A stretch of 64,000 nucleotides of DNA from Algoriphagus sp. CAU 1675 (GCF_029222925.1 NZ_JARHUI010000002.1:186001-250000); one strand, 5' to 3'. Positions 47,825 to 58,116 are shown, counted from the stretch's first letter. Notes: a model not told the origin generated them from the sequence alone. Numbers and translations are program-made.

Positions 47825-48922
47825 TTATTCAACAATGACTTTCACGTCATCAGTAAGAGGCCTAGAAACACAGCAGAGGACGTAGCCCGCCTGTAGTTCC
47901 TTTTCACTCAATCCCGCATCTTCATCCATTTTCACCTTTCCACTAAGCAGCTTTCCTCTACAGGCAGTGCAAAGTCCACTTTGGCAGCTATATGGCATAT
48001 TCAAACCTGCAGCCAATCCAGCTTCCAAAACGGTCTTGTCCGGGCTTACGGTTACTATTGATTCCTCTCCTTCCAGCAGAATGGTCACATCCCTACTCAA
48101 GAGACCATTTCCCTTTTCAGCAAGATCATGCGCTTTCTCAGCAGCGGCAGAGTAAAAACTCTCCTTGTGAATATTCCCTTTGGAAACTTTGGCTTTTTCC
48201 AATGCTTCCACGGTTACATCCATGATCCCCTCAGGTCCACACACGAAATATTCCTTGGTAAAGTCAGACTCAGACTCTGCCTTTTGTACCAAATCGGCAA
48301 CTACTTTCTCACTCAACCTTCCTTTCATACCAGTCCAGCTACTGGATGGCTTGCTGAGGCTATGAATTACCTCAAGACGATCCGGATTTTTCTCCACCAA
48401 TTGATCCAACTCCTTTTTGAAAATAATCTGCTCCTCATTTCGGCTGCCATATAGAAGAGTAATCTTGGATTGAGGCTCATTGACCAAAACCGATTTCAAG
48501 ATGCTGATGATTGGAGTAATACCACTTCCTCCGGCCACCAAGACAAAATGCCTCTTGTTTTTGGAATGAAAATCTATGGTAAAATTCCCCAAAGGCTTTA
48601 GGACATTGATGGTCTTACCTGGGAAAATCTTCTCATTCAGAAAATTGGAAAAAAGGCCATTTGAAACTTTTTTTACCGAGATTCCAGGAAATGGATCCAC
48701 AAAGGGTGAAGTGCAAAGGCTATAGGATCTGCGCTGTTCTTTCCCATCAAACTCCATCACCAATGTCAGGAATTGACCTGGCTTATACTCCAGATAGGGC
48801 TCTGGCTGCTCAAAGTAAATACTGACCGTATCGTTTGTTTCCCTGACTACCTCTCGCACTTTAAGTGGCAAATACGGGCTGGATTTTACTTCCTCTTTCT
48901 TACGCTTGAAAATATTGAACAT
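47825..48922 (-). CDS. PaaE/Hmp-like flavin reductase with C-terminal 2Fe-2S ferredoxin domain
   Basis: The 365-residue protein has an FAD domain (RSYSLCTSP), an NAD(P)H domain (VAGGSGITPIISILK, CGPEGIMD) and a plant-type 2Fe-2S domain (CQSGLCTACRGKLLSG, fourth Cys in GYVLCC). It shuttles electrons from NAD(P)H to a partner oxygenase or other acceptor. In phenylacetate operons it is PaaE, but no paa genes are present here, so the partner is unknown. A TAATTTTG box on the minus strand (48953-48960) may be its -7 element. Confidence 0.92.
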   Translation of the reverse strand: MFNIFKRKKEEVKSSPYLPLKVREVVRETNDTVSIYFEQPEPYLEYKPGQFLTLVMEFDGKEQRRSYSLCTSPFVDPFPGISVKKVSNGLFSNFLNEKIFPGKTINVLKPLGNFTIDFHSKNKRHFVLVAGGSGITPIISILKSVLVNEPQSKITLLYGSRNEEQIIFKKELDQLVEKNPDRLEVIHSLSKPSSSWTGMKGRLSEKVVADLVQKAESESDFTKEYFVCGPEGIMDVTVEALEKAKVSKGNIHKESFYSAAAEKAHDLAEKGNGLLSRDVTILLEGEESIVTVSPDKTVLEAGLAAGLNMPYSCQSGLCTACRGKLLSGKVKMDEDAGLSEKELQAGYVLCCVSRPLTDDVKVIVE

Positions 48923-49150
48923 TAGAAATGGTGATTCTTACTGATTCGCATGCAAAATTAACCTCCCCACCGGTTTTATTCTGATTTAGGAGAGGAAATT
49001 CCCCTTGTCAACCCAAAATATTGAAACATAGTTTAGATTAAGCCCAGAATTATCCCCTATGAAGGTCATTTTTGGACTTTATAACCTAACTTTACAGCTA
49101 CCGAAAAAATCGGGTTTATTCATTTTTGCGAAGCAAAACCTAACCAAACC

Positions 49151-50494
49151 ATGGAATTAAATGCCCTGACTGCTGTCAGTTCTATAGATGGACGTTATGC
49201 AGGTAAAACCGAGCCGCTTAGAGCCTTTTTCTCTGAATTTGCATTGATCAAATACAGAGTGCATGTGGAAGTGGAATACTTCATTGCTCTTTGTCAGCTT
49301 CCTGTCCCTCAGCTGGAAGATTTCGACCATCAACTTTTCCCTAGCCTGAGAGAAATTGTCACTGGTTTTTCACTGGAAGATGCCGAGTGGATCAAAACTA
49401 CCGAGCGTACTACCAACCACGACGTAAAAGCCGTTGAATATTTCCTCAAGGAGAAATTTGACAAATTGGGGCTGGAGAACTACAAAGAATTCATTCACTT
49501 TGGACTTACTTCCCAGGACATCAACAATACCGCAACTCCATTGATGCTTAAGAATGGCCTTCAAGAGATCATTCTTCCATTTTTGGAGGAAGTCGTGGAG
49601 AGGCTTGCCGATTTGGCTGAGGAATGGAAAGACATCCCCATGCTTGCCAAAACCCATGGCCAGCCGGCTTCCCCTACTCGTTTGGGCAAGGAAATCCAGG
49701 TATTCGTAGTCCGTCTGAAGCATCAAATGGAATTGTTGGAGCAAATTCCATATTCCGCAAAATTCGGAGGAGCTACCGGAAATATGAATGCACATCAGGT
49801 GGCCTATCCGGAATTGGACTGGAATGAATTTGCCTTCTACTTCGTGGAAAACTACCTCGGACTGGAAAGAAGCTATCCTACTACCCAGATCGAGCACTAT
49901 GATAATTTAGCAGCGATTTTTGACGGATTAAAGCGCATCAACACCATACTCCTAGATCTATCGAAAGACGTTTGGCAGTATGTATCTATGAACTACTTCA
50001 AGCAAAAAATCAAAGCCGGTGAGATTGGTTCTTCTGCCATGCCTCACAAGGTCAATCCAATTGATTTTGAAAATGCTGAAGGAAATCTGGGAATCGCCAA
50101 CGCCCTGTTGGAGCATCTGGCAGCCAAGCTTCCGATTTCAAGATTACAGCGGGATTTAACAGACAGCACAGTCCTCAGAGTCATTGGTGTTCCTTTGGCC
50201 CATATGCTGATTTCTTTGGAATCCCTGAAAAAGGGATTGGGTAAACTGGAGTTGAACCAAGCTGCGATTGATGAAGACCTGGAAGAAAACTGGGCAGTAG
50301 TAGCTGAAGCTATTCAGACCATTTTGAGAAGAGAAGGCTTCCCAAAACCTTATGAAGCTCTGAAAGACCTTACCCGTACCAACGAAAAGATCACCCAGAA
50401 ATCCATTGCCACATTCATTGATGGCTTGCCTATCTCTGATGTTTTGAAAGGAGAGTTGAAAGCTATTTCTCCATTCAACTATACAGGAATCTAA
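49151..50494 (+). CDS. purB: Adenylosuccinate lyase
   Basis: The 447-residue enzyme shows family motifs TTNHDVKAVEYFLK, HFGLTSQDINNTATP, AKTHGQPASPTRLGKE, the signature SSAMPHKVNPIDFENAEGN (catalytic Ser loop) and KPYEALKDLTR. It acts twice in purine synthesis, releasing fumarate from SAICAR and adenylosuccinate. It is monocistronic, with a strong terminator after the stop. No riboswitch was recognised upstream. Confidence 0.97.
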   Translation: MELNALTAVSSIDGRYAGKTEPLRAFFSEFALIKYRVHVEVEYFIALCQLPVPQLEDFDHQLFPSLREIVTGFSLEDAEWIKTTERTTNHDVKAVEYFLKEKFDKLGLENYKEFIHFGLTSQDINNTATPLMLKNGLQEIILPFLEEVVERLADLAEEWKDIPMLAKTHGQPASPTRLGKEIQVFVVRLKHQMELLEQIPYSAKFGGATGNMNAHQVAYPELDWNEFAFYFVENYLGLERSYPTTQIEHYDNLAAIFDGLKRINTILLDLSKDVWQYVSMNYFKQKIKAGEIGSSAMPHKVNPIDFENAEGNLGIANALLEHLAAKLPISRLQRDLTDSTVLRVIGVPLAHMLISLESLKKGLGKLELNQAAIDEDLEENWAVVAEAIQTILRREGFPKPYEALKDLTRTNEKITQKSIATFIDGLPISDVLKGELKAISPFNYTGI

Positions 50495-50519
50495 ATCAAG
50501 GGAAAATTTCCCCACACAG

Positions 50520-50559
50520 AACTCCCGATGGCACTCCGAGCCTTCGGGAGTTTTTTTTT
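50520..50559 (+). terminator. Intrinsic terminator of purB
   Basis: ACTCCCGA and TCGGGAGT form the stem, followed by nine T. It reaches the end of the convergent hydrolase gene. Confidence 0.92.
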
Positions 50560-51496
50560 AACCTTTTTTCCCGTCAGGCAAAAAAATCTCAGCCATCATG
50601 CACCGAACACTTCCTCCCCCCAATTTCTCAATGGTAGGAATGGAAGGACTGATGATGGTGGAATACTTTTCTATTTGCTGAATCTGTCCCACAGTGAGAG
50701 AGTCGTATGCGGACTGGGACATCACCGTAAACTTTTCCTCCCCCTCATTTCTGAGCTCCAGCATATTGCCGGAAAAATTTAACTTCTGCTTAACGGTAAT
50801 AGGTACCACCTTTTTCCCTGATCTTGTGAGGCTTTGTTGTACGCGGAGGCGGTCGGAAGATTTCGGGATACTTTCTAAGCAGACTACGGCAATATCCGTC
50901 CCCACATGCATCATCACATTGGTATGATAAATCGGACTTACCTTACCATTGATTTCCTGAGCCGCCTCAAAAGACAAAAGCTGATATCCCAGCAATTTTG
51001 CCACATATTCGAGGGGAACGGGATGGGTTCTTTCTGACAGGCAGGCATAGATCACTTTTGCACCATGGTCCATCACCATACTTCCCGTACCCTCCAAAAA
51101 TTGTCCATCCTCCTCAAAGAAGCTGAGATCGATGATCTCAGAAACCATAAATCCTGAATGAATCAGTTGTTCAAGGATATCCTTTCTCCTCTCCAAGCGT
51201 CGGTTGGGAGAACTCATGGGATACAAGATCAATTTGCCGTCAGGATGGGTGCTGAACCAATTATTGGGAAAAACGGCATCGGTTTTTACAGGAAAAACCG
51301 AATCCTCTACAACTATCACCCTAATCCCCTGATCACGAAGCAAAGCCACAAAACCATCAAATTCCCTTTTGGCCAAGTCGTGGATAAGTTCCGGAGCACG
51401 GTCATCCTCCCTCTGATAGAAGTTACTTGTAGCAGTTTCGGGATTGAATCCAAAATTGCTCGGGCGAACCATCAATATCGTCGAAGTTGTCTGCAT
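50558..51496 (-). CDS. Arginine deiminase-related hydrolase (CtlX type)
   Basis: This 312-residue protein of the guanidine-modifying fold starts MQTTSTILMVRPSNFGFNP. Visible are the acidic/Asn motif VFPNNWFSTHPDG, FLEGTGSMVMD, the catalytic His in YHTNVMMHVG and the catalytic Cys in LGGGSVRCMMAEIF. The sequence resembles the citrulline-utilisation hydrolase group found in many Bacteroidota. The substrate is not proven; arginine or citrulline is likely. It follows the molybdenum hydroxylase genes by 171 bases in the same direction. Confidence 0.87.
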   Translation of the reverse strand: MQTTSTILMVRPSNFGFNPETATSNFYQREDDRAPELIHDLAKREFDGFVALLRDQGIRVIVVEDSVFPVKTDAVFPNNWFSTHPDGKLILYPMSSPNRRLERRKDILEQLIHSGFMVSEIIDLSFFEEDGQFLEGTGSMVMDHGAKVIYACLSERTHPVPLEYVAKLLGYQLLSFEAAQEINGKVSPIYHTNVMMHVGTDIAVVCLESIPKSSDRLRVQQSLTRSGKKVVPITVKQKLNFSGNMLELRNEGEEKFTVMSQSAYDSLTVGQIQQIEKYSTIISPSIPTIEKLGGGSVRCMMAEIFLPDGKKG

Positions 51497-51667
51497 GGGA
51501 TCATCAAATAGTAGGAAAGCTACTAATTCCAGTACCTGGACTTATTTGCTTAACGGTCTTTTGGCCAGAATTGGTTGCAGCATGAGCCAAGAAAAAATCC
51601 GGGCTTGGAAAGCGATTCCCCAAACCCGGATAAATTTCTGCTGTCAATGAATCAATAAGATTTTACC

Positions 51668-53950
51668 TCACAGCTTGAAAGGCAATTCGTAAATCCTTTT
51701 CCCGGTCAATTTGTATACCGCATTGGCCAATGCAGGAATGTACGGGGGAACAGGAGGCTCTCCTACTCCGGTAGGCTTTACTTGGCTTTCCACGATATGT
51801 ACCTCGGTTTTCTTAGGAGACTGGGGCATGCGGATAATCTGATAGGTATCAAAATTATTTTGCTGCACCCTTCCATCTTCGAAAGTGATCGCAGAAGTCA
51901 TTGCCAGGGAAGTGGCAAACTGAGCCCCTCCCTCGAATTGGGAGCGAATCCGGTCGGTATTCACGGCTACCCCGCAATCCACAGCGTAATGTACCTCAGG
52001 GATCATCAGGTTTCCATTGGCATCTTTCTCCACCATCACGATACAGGCCACATAGGTCAAAAAGCTCTTATGAGCCGCAAATCCCATTGCCTTTCCCTGG
52101 CCCAGATTGGAAGACCAATTTGCCTTCTCTGCGACTGTTTGGATCACTTTTTTCATTCTGCCTGTATTCCATGGATACTCCTCGATTTTTTCCCCATAGT
52201 TTTCATAGGCATTGTTGGTCTCTGCCGCAAATTCCAGATCACGGTCATCACCCAATAACTCCAAAGCCTGCTGAACCGGATCAATTCCTCTTGTTTCGGC
52301 AATCTCATCCATCATACAATTGATGGCAAAGGAATGGTGGATATTACTCACAGAGCGAAGCCAGCCGATTCGGGTATGGCCCTTGGACTCATGAGATTCA
52401 ATTCGGATGTTGGGAACATCATAGGGGTAGTCAATACAGCCCAGCCCCATTTCTCCATTAGAAGGATGCAGTTCATCCGGATTACCAGTCGAGCCAATAG
52501 CCGGAAAAACCGTATGGTGATTCCAACCGCTTAGTTTATTGCTTTTGTCCAAGGTTGCCACGATTCTCTGGGCACTTTGGGCATGGTAAAAATCATGGTG
52601 AATATCATCTTCACGGGTCCATTGCACCCTTACCGGGGTTTTGGCTGCTTTGGAAAGCAATGCTGCCTCGGCAACAAAATCCGGCTTGGATTTACGGCCA
52701 AAACCTCCACCCAAGAGGGTGATATTCATTTTGACCTTATCGATCTCAATTCCCAAAGCATTGGCGACTGCACCTCTTGCCCACTGGGGATGCTGGGTTG
52801 GAGCCCACACTTCCACAGAACCATCTCCTTTATATTCAGCAATAGCTGCCAAGGGTTCCATGGTGGCATGTGCATAATATGGAGCCTTATAAACTCTGTC
52901 CACAACCTTACCAGCGGAAGACTTAGCTGCATTGAAACTGCCACGCTCCCTTCTGACTTTCCCATTTTGTTGAGTACTTGCGGCCATCTCCTCCATTTGA
53001 GCCGCAGAACTGTAATTCTGGTTGGGACCAAGATCCCATTCGATCTCCAGCGCTTCCCTACCTTTTTTGGCTGCCCAGGTATTGGAGGCGATCACTGCCA
53101 AACCTTCCAGAGGCTTATCCAAACCTGCCGGGATTCCCGCTCCTTCTATTTTGACTACTTGACTCACACCCGGTACTGCCAAAGCTTTCTCATCATTCCA
53201 GGAAACAATTTTGGCTCCCACTACGGGGCTTCTGGCGATCATCGCAATTTGCATATTAGGCAGATCTATGTCTGCTCCGAATTTCGCTTTACCGCTCACT
53301 ATATCCTTGGCATCATAGATTGCCACATCGGTACCGACCAATTTGTATTCGGAAAAATCCTTGACCTGCACACTTGCCGGGTCCGGCATTTCCATTACCA
53401 ATAAATCTTCAACCAATTCGCCGAATTTGAACTGCTTGTGAGTACCTGTCAGTAAGACATGGCTGTTTTCAGTACTACATTCAGAAGGGTCTACTCCCCA
53501 GCGATTGGCCGCTGCAGTGATCAGCATGTGACGGGCAGTGGCCCCGGCCTTTCTCATAGGCTCATAAAACATCCGAACCGAGAATGATCCATCCGTATTT
53601 TGGTTGCCGTATTTATCCTCATCCCCTTCAGCTTGCACGATTTTCACTTGGCTCCAGTCGGCTCCCAGTTCATCTGCCACAATCATCGGCAGGGATGTGC
53701 GGATACCTGTTCCCATCTCGGAACGGTGGGCAATAATGGTCACCCCATTGTCGGTATCCAATTGAATGAAAACATTGGGAGCAAAGGTCATGGGTTCACC
53801 CTTGGGTCCAGTACATTGGAAGTTGACCCCCAACAAAAATCCTCCCGTTGCCAGAGAGCTGATTTTCAAAAAATCACGACGGGAAGGCACAAACACCTTT
53901 GACCGGTCTTCCGGGTATTTATTTTTCAGAAATGGAATAAAATTCTTCAT
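51668..53950 (-). CDS. Molybdopterin-binding large subunit of a Tat-exported xanthine dehydrogenase-family oxidoreductase
   Basis: The 760-residue protein has a twin-arginine leader (SRRDFLKISSLATGGFLLG). The molybdenum cofactor domain follows, with EMGTGIRTSLPMIVADELG, LGGGFGRKSKPDFVAEAALL and, near the C-terminus, the catalytic Glu in GVGEPPVPP. The type resembles isoquinoline 1-oxidoreductase beta and periplasmic aldehyde dehydrogenases. The small 2Fe-2S subunit is encoded 21 bases upstream, and there is no FAD subunit, so electrons probably go to a cytochrome or quinone (inference). Confidence 0.92.
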   Translation of the reverse strand: MKNFIPFLKNKYPEDRSKVFVPSRRDFLKISSLATGGFLLGVNFQCTGPKGEPMTFAPNVFIQLDTDNGVTIIAHRSEMGTGIRTSLPMIVADELGADWSQVKIVQAEGDEDKYGNQNTDGSFSVRMFYEPMRKAGATARHMLITAAANRWGVDPSECSTENSHVLLTGTHKQFKFGELVEDLLVMEMPDPASVQVKDFSEYKLVGTDVAIYDAKDIVSGKAKFGADIDLPNMQIAMIARSPVVGAKIVSWNDEKALAVPGVSQVVKIEGAGIPAGLDKPLEGLAVIASNTWAAKKGREALEIEWDLGPNQNYSSAAQMEEMAASTQQNGKVRRERGSFNAAKSSAGKVVDRVYKAPYYAHATMEPLAAIAEYKGDGSVEVWAPTQHPQWARGAVANALGIEIDKVKMNITLLGGGFGRKSKPDFVAEAALLSKAAKTPVRVQWTREDDIHHDFYHAQSAQRIVATLDKSNKLSGWNHHTVFPAIGSTGNPDELHPSNGEMGLGCIDYPYDVPNIRIESHESKGHTRIGWLRSVSNIHHSFAINCMMDEIAETRGIDPVQQALELLGDDRDLEFAAETNNAYENYGEKIEEYPWNTGRMKKVIQTVAEKANWSSNLGQGKAMGFAAHKSFLTYVACIVMVEKDANGNLMIPEVHYAVDCGVAVNTDRIRSQFEGGAQFATSLAMTSAITFEDGRVQQNNFDTYQIIRMPQSPKKTEVHIVESQVKPTGVGEPPVPPYIPALANAVYKLTGKRIYELPFKL

Positions 53951-53971
53951 AAAGGAAAAGAGTTAAGGTGA

Positions 53972-54430
53972 TCAACTGGACTTGGATGCAGTAAGAATAG
54001 CTTCCTTGATTCGGTTATAAGTTCCGCAACGACAGAGGTTACCCTGCATTGCAGATTCAATTTCGGCCTCAGAAGGGTTAGGAACCCGCTTGAGCAATGC
54101 AGCTGCATTCATAATCTGTCCTCCCTGGCAATAGCCACACTGAGGAACCACATGCTCCACCCAAGCCTCCTGAAGAGGATGGTTCCCATTTTCGGAAAGT
54201 CCCTCGATCGTGGTGATTTTACCATCCCCAACTTCAGAAATAGGAAGAGAACAAGACCTAACAGCCACATCGTCCAAGTGGACAGTACAGGCACCGCAAA
54301 GGGCCTGCCCGCAACCAAACTTAGTGCCTTTCATGGATAATAAATCCCTAAGCACCCAAAGCAGGGGCATATCAGCAGGGGCATCCACCTCATGTTTTTT
54401 ACCGTTTACGGTTATTGTATAGTGTTCCAT
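53972..54430 (-). CDS. 2Fe-2S small subunit of the molybdenum hydroxylase
   Basis: The 152-residue protein has two iron-sulfur domains: the plant-type cluster with [16 protein letters not shown] and a later Cys in RSCSLP, and the helical domain with [12 protein letters not shown] and [11 protein letters not shown]. It lacks its own export signal and is expected to travel with the Tat-tagged large subunit. It leads the two-gene unit. Confidence 0.94.
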   Translation of the reverse strand: MEHYTITVNGKKHEVDAPADMPLLWVLRDLLSMKGTKFGCGQALCGACTVHLDDVAVRSCSLPISEVGDGKITTIEGLSENGNHPLQEAWVEHVVPQCGYCQGGQIMNAAALLKRVPNPSEAEIESAMQGNLCRCGTYNRIKEAILTASKSS

Positions 54431-54747
54431 AGTGTAATTATTTTCAGGAATTGACCTTAAAAGTTACTCAAAATGCCAGAAATATTGAGTTTTAAGTGTC
54501 CATTTTTAGAGGAATCCTGGAATTGTAGATCCTATAGTACTGGCATCAAAAAGAAAGGTCTTCAAAAAATCCAGGAACAGCAGAGGATTCAATTTGAGGA
54601 TAAGATAAAATCCAAAAAAATGTTCCAAATAAAGCTTCAAATCTAATCAGGCAAAAAAACTGCTCTTTTGATCTAAAAATAAGTCGCTGATTTAGAAGCA
54701 TGAAACCAAAAACAGGTTCAAAAGCCTAAGATTTTTTAGGAAACCTG
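54431..54747. other. Gene-free stretch upstream of tRNA-Asn
   Basis: I see no credible coding region. The stretch must hold the promoter for the leftward hydroxylase unit. Confidence 0.6.
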
Positions 54748-54779
54748 TTTGGAAAAAAATACTGATCCCCCTACATTTG
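54748..54779 (+). promoter_or_regulatory. Promoter of tRNA-Asn
   Basis: TTTG (54748-54751), a 20-base spacer and TACATTTG (54772-54779) are an exact match to the Bacteroidota consensus, ending 31 bases before the tRNA. Confidence 0.85.
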
Positions 54780-54810
54780 CATCACGTTATCGGAAAACGG
54801 TACGAAACAC

Positions 54811-54884
54811 TCCTCCTTAGCTCAGCTGGTTAGAGCACATGACTGTTAATCATGGGGTCCTTGGTTCGAGCCCAAGAGGGGGAG
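54811..54884 (+). tRNA. tRNA-Asn (anticodon GTT)
   Basis: All arms fold: acceptor TCCTCCT with AGGGGGA (one T-G pair), D-arm GCTC/GAGC, anticodon stem CATGA/TCATG with GTT at 54845-54847, and T-stem CTTGG/CCAAG around TTCGAGC. The discriminator base is G and CCA is not encoded. The 3' part is duplicated at two downstream places. Confidence 0.96.
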
Positions 54885-54926
54885 CAAAACAAAAAAGAGG
54901 TCAAAATTGACCTCTTTTTTTGTTTT
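54872..54926 (+). repeat. Repeat copy A: tRNA-Asn 3' end plus terminator
   Basis: This parent copy consists of the T-stem 3' strand, acceptor 3' strand and the terminator hairpin behind the tRNA. Its first 21 bases are identical to copy B. The 21 bases 54882-54902 are identical to copy C. Confidence 0.85.
54891..54921. terminator. Bidirectional terminator between tRNA-Asn and the efflux operon
   Basis: GAGGTCAA and TTGACCTC pair, extended by A and T runs on both sides. It ends tRNA-Asn transcription and also lies 103 bases after the stop of the leftward RND permease gene. Confidence 0.88.
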
Positions 54927-55023
54927 AAACCCAGAAGAATGGGATTTTAATAGATTTAAGAAAAGACTATATTCTTTTAATCTAAAATTCCTATTCAAGT
55001 TCGAAGACTTCGCCCTTTCGATT

Positions 55024-58000
55024 TTACCCATATTTCAGAAACCTTGCCTTCAACCTATCCACTGCCTCATAGACTACCGGCACCAGATACACCGTCAATA
55101 TCAAAGAAGAAAGCAGCCCTCCTATAATCACCCAAGCCAGGCCATTTTTCCATTCGCTGGCTGTGCCGCTTGCCAAGGCAATGGGTAGCATTCCGATCAC
55201 CATAGAGAGTGTAGTCATCAAAATGGGTCGCATCCTACCTTTTCCGGCTTCGAGGAGTGCTTCGCGAGTTCCCATTCCTCTTTCTTTCAGCTGATTGGTG
55301 AAATCCACGATCAAAATCGCATTTTTGGCCACCAAGCCCATCAGCATGATCAAGCCCAAGAGGGCAAACAAACTCAGGTTGTTCATCGACAGATTGAGAG
55401 CCAAAAAGGCTCCAATCACCGCAACAGGAATGGAAAACAGTACCACAAATGGATAGACAAAGCTATCGTACAGTGCTACCATGATCAGGTAAATCAACAG
55501 AAAGGAAATCAACAAAACCTGTCCCAAAGCCCCAAAACTGTCATTTTGCCGCTTGATATCCGAACCCCAAACCATGCTGATTCCTTCGGGAAGTGGATTG
55601 TCCTTCAAGTAGGCCACTACCTCATCAGCCACCGTACCGGAAGGTCGGCCCAAAGCATCAGCGGTAATGGTTAAAGCTGACTGTCTGTCTTTTCGCTCGA
55701 GCATGGAAGGAGAATTTGCCTGAATTACTTCTGCAACTTGTGACAAGACAATCGGCATTCCCTTGGGATTGATTAACTGGAAGTTTTTGACATCTTCGTA
55801 AGATTCTCGGTTGAAATTATCCAATTGAATCCGAACGGGATACTCTGTTCCGGCCTCAGTCAAGGTCGCATCCTCATTTCCAGCAAATGCATTTCGAAGC
55901 GTCAAGCCTAGTACGGCATTGGACAAGCCCAATCGCTGCAATTTGTCTGAATCTGGGATCACCTGATATTCAGGACTCCCTTCCTCGACTGATAATTTGA
56001 CATCATCCGCTCCGGGGATTTTTTCGAGAACCAAAGCCAATTCTTTCCCCACTTTCATCACCTGCTCTTGATCTGGGCCGCTGAGCGTCATCTCGATCGG
56101 AGCCGAACGGGGAATCAATCCCAAGGCAGTCATCGAGAAACTGATTCCAGGAAAAGTCCGCTTAAGCTCTTCCCGCACGTCTTTCATGAATTTTTCAGTA
56201 GAAAGTCCTCCGATTTCATTCTTGTCCAATAGCTGTATGGTCAGTTCAGATTTATAAGGCAATCCCACTCCCAAACTTCCGATCCCCGAGGTAGGTCCGG
56301 CCACATTGCTGAACAGCGTAGAGACTTCTGGCTGCTGCAAGAGAAACTGCTCCACTTGTTGGGTACGGAGATTATTTTCCTTCACACTTGTAGACTTGTC
56401 GTATTCCAGATAAAGTCGAAACCTTCCCTGATCACCCGTTGCAATTAGTTCTTTGCCAATAATCCCCTGCTTCATAATGGCCCCTGTCATTGCGAAAAGC
56501 AAAATCACAATCCCGGTAAAAGCTAACTTATGACTCAAAACCCAAGTTAACTGCCTGCCATACCAAGCGATAAAGCCATCCAACCAATGCTCAAAGCCAA
56601 GCAAAAACCGATTAAATGCATGGGCCGGCTTGAGGTCCTCGGCTTTACCGATTCGGGAAGCCATCCAGGGTGTAAGCGTAAACCCAACCAACAAACTGGT
56701 CAGCGTAGAAGTAATCACCACGACCGAAAACTGCTTCAGCATATCGGCCACAAAAACCTGAAGGAATAGAATAGGAAGGAATACCACTACGTCAACCAAC
56801 GTGATGGAAAGCGCCGAAAAACCGATTTCCATTCGTCCATCCATAGCCGCAGACTTTTTGTCTTTCCCCATATCCAAGTGGCGTTGGATATTTTCCAAAA
56901 CCACCGTCGCATCATCCACTAATATCCCAATGATCAGCGACATGGCCAGCAAAGTCATCAGATTGAGCGTATAACCCAAGAGCCACATCACCGCAAAGGC
57001 TGTTACCAGCGAAGTCGGGATCGCTACCAAGACGATCAATGAATTTCGGAAGCTGCGCAAAAAGAGCAGCATCACCAATGCCACCAAGATCACGGCAAGG
57101 ATCAAATCAAAAACTACCGAATTTACCGCTGCGATGGTATTGTCTGTGCTGTCATCCGCGATGATAAAGGTCACTCCATCCGAAGCATACTGAGCTTCAA
57201 TTTGGGAAAGTTTTTCTCGGACTGCCTTCGATACATCGACCGCATTGGCATCGCCCTGCTTTTTGAGCAAGAGCCCGATTCCTTCCTTGCCGTTGAATCG
57301 GCTTACAGAAGTGATTTCTTTAGTTCCGTCCCTGACTATTGCCAAATCCCGAACATAAATCGGTGCTCCCGGCATCGGCATGGCCACCTGGACATTTTCG
57401 ATTTCGGATAACTCATTGAATTTACCGCTTAATCGAACAGAACTTTGAACTTGATCTGTCTGCACATTTCCGGCGGGAATATCCAAGCCAGCCCGATTGA
57501 TGGACTCAACCACCTGCTGAAGTGGAATCTGATAAAAGCGCAACTTCTCAGGATCGACTTTCACCTGAATCTCCCGCTGCTCTCCACCCAAAACCGTGAT
57601 TTCCGCCACCCCTTTCAATTGCTGGATTTGGGGCAAAAACTCATCCGCCATTTTCTGGTAAAAAGCCCTGGACTCCAATTGACTGGTCGCGGTAATGGAC
57701 ATAATGGGGAGGTCGTTTGGTGAAACTTTCGTCATCACCGGCGAAAGCACATCCTCTGGCAGGTCCTTGGAAATATTGTCAATGTAACGCTGTGCATCCT
57801 GCATGGCCTGATCGAGGTCCACACCATAATTCATGTTGGCGATGACCACCGATGCATTGGGCATGGACTTCGTAATCAAATAGTCAATCCCTTCCAGATT
57901 GGAAAGCGCATCTTCAACTTTCTCCGAAACCGAAGACTGTACCTCATCCGGAGACGCTCCAGGATAGCCCGTCTTGATCACCAAAACAGGTTGATTGAAA

Positions 58001-58116
58001 TCCGGCATCAGTTCGTAGGACAAATTGGTAAAGCCGATGTATCCGAGGAGGATCAACAAGCTGAACAAGACAATGATCAGCGAGGGTCGGTTGATGGAAA
58101 TGGAGGTGATATTCAT
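55024..58116 (-). CDS. RND efflux transporter permease (AcrB/HAE1-like)
   Basis: The 1030-residue inner membrane pump shows the usual two-fold layout with twelve membrane helices and two large periplasmic loops. It opens with SINRPSLIIVLFSLLILLG, and GILVDDATVVLENI in helix 4 carries the proton-relay aspartates. The second half has GLVAKNAILIVDFTNQL. It exports hydrophobic compounds by proton antiport with its adaptor and TolC-like partners. It overlaps the adaptor stop by four bases. It is the last gene of the operon and closest to tRNA-Asn. Confidence 0.95.
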   Translation of the reverse strand: MNITSISINRPSLIIVLFSLLILLGYIGFTNLSYELMPDFNQPVLVIKTGYPGASPDEVQSSVSEKVEDALSNLEGIDYLITKSMPNASVVIANMNYGVDLDQAMQDAQRYIDNISKDLPEDVLSPVMTKVSPNDLPIMSITATSQLESRAFYQKMADEFLPQIQQLKGVAEITVLGGEQREIQVKVDPEKLRFYQIPLQQVVESINRAGLDIPAGNVQTDQVQSSVRLSGKFNELSEIENVQVAMPMPGAPIYVRDLAIVRDGTKEITSVSRFNGKEGIGLLLKKQGDANAVDVSKAVREKLSQIEAQYASDGVTFIIADDSTDNTIAAVNSVVFDLILAVILVALVMLLFLRSFRNSLIVLVAIPTSLVTAFAVMWLLGYTLNLMTLLAMSLIIGILVDDATVVLENIQRHLDMGKDKKSAAMDGRMEIGFSALSITLVDVVVFLPILFLQVFVADMLKQFSVVVITSTLTSLLVGFTLTPWMASRIGKAEDLKPAHAFNRFLLGFEHWLDGFIAWYGRQLTWVLSHKLAFTGIVILLFAMTGAIMKQGIIGKELIATGDQGRFRLYLEYDKSTSVKENNLRTQQVEQFLLQQPEVSTLFSNVAGPTSGIGSLGVGLPYKSELTIQLLDKNEIGGLSTEKFMKDVREELKRTFPGISFSMTALGLIPRSAPIEMTLSGPDQEQVMKVGKELALVLEKIPGADDVKLSVEEGSPEYQVIPDSDKLQRLGLSNAVLGLTLRNAFAGNEDATLTEAGTEYPVRIQLDNFNRESYEDVKNFQLINPKGMPIVLSQVAEVIQANSPSMLERKDRQSALTITADALGRPSGTVADEVVAYLKDNPLPEGISMVWGSDIKRQNDSFGALGQVLLISFLLIYLIMVALYDSFVYPFVVLFSIPVAVIGAFLALNLSMNNLSLFALLGLIMLMGLVAKNAILIVDFTNQLKERGMGTREALLEAGKGRMRPILMTTLSMVIGMLPIALASGTASEWKNGLAWVIIGGLLSSLILTVYLVPVVYEAVDRLKARFLKYG

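Noticed and set aside
48960-49150. Purine or PRPP riboswitch upstream of purB
   Set aside because: No conserved core or three-way junction could be recognised.
52577-53404. Long rightward open frame of 275 codons opposite the molybdenum hydroxylase gene
   Set aside because: It lies wholly inside a well-supported gene on the other strand and has no recognisable domain; it is a mirror frame.
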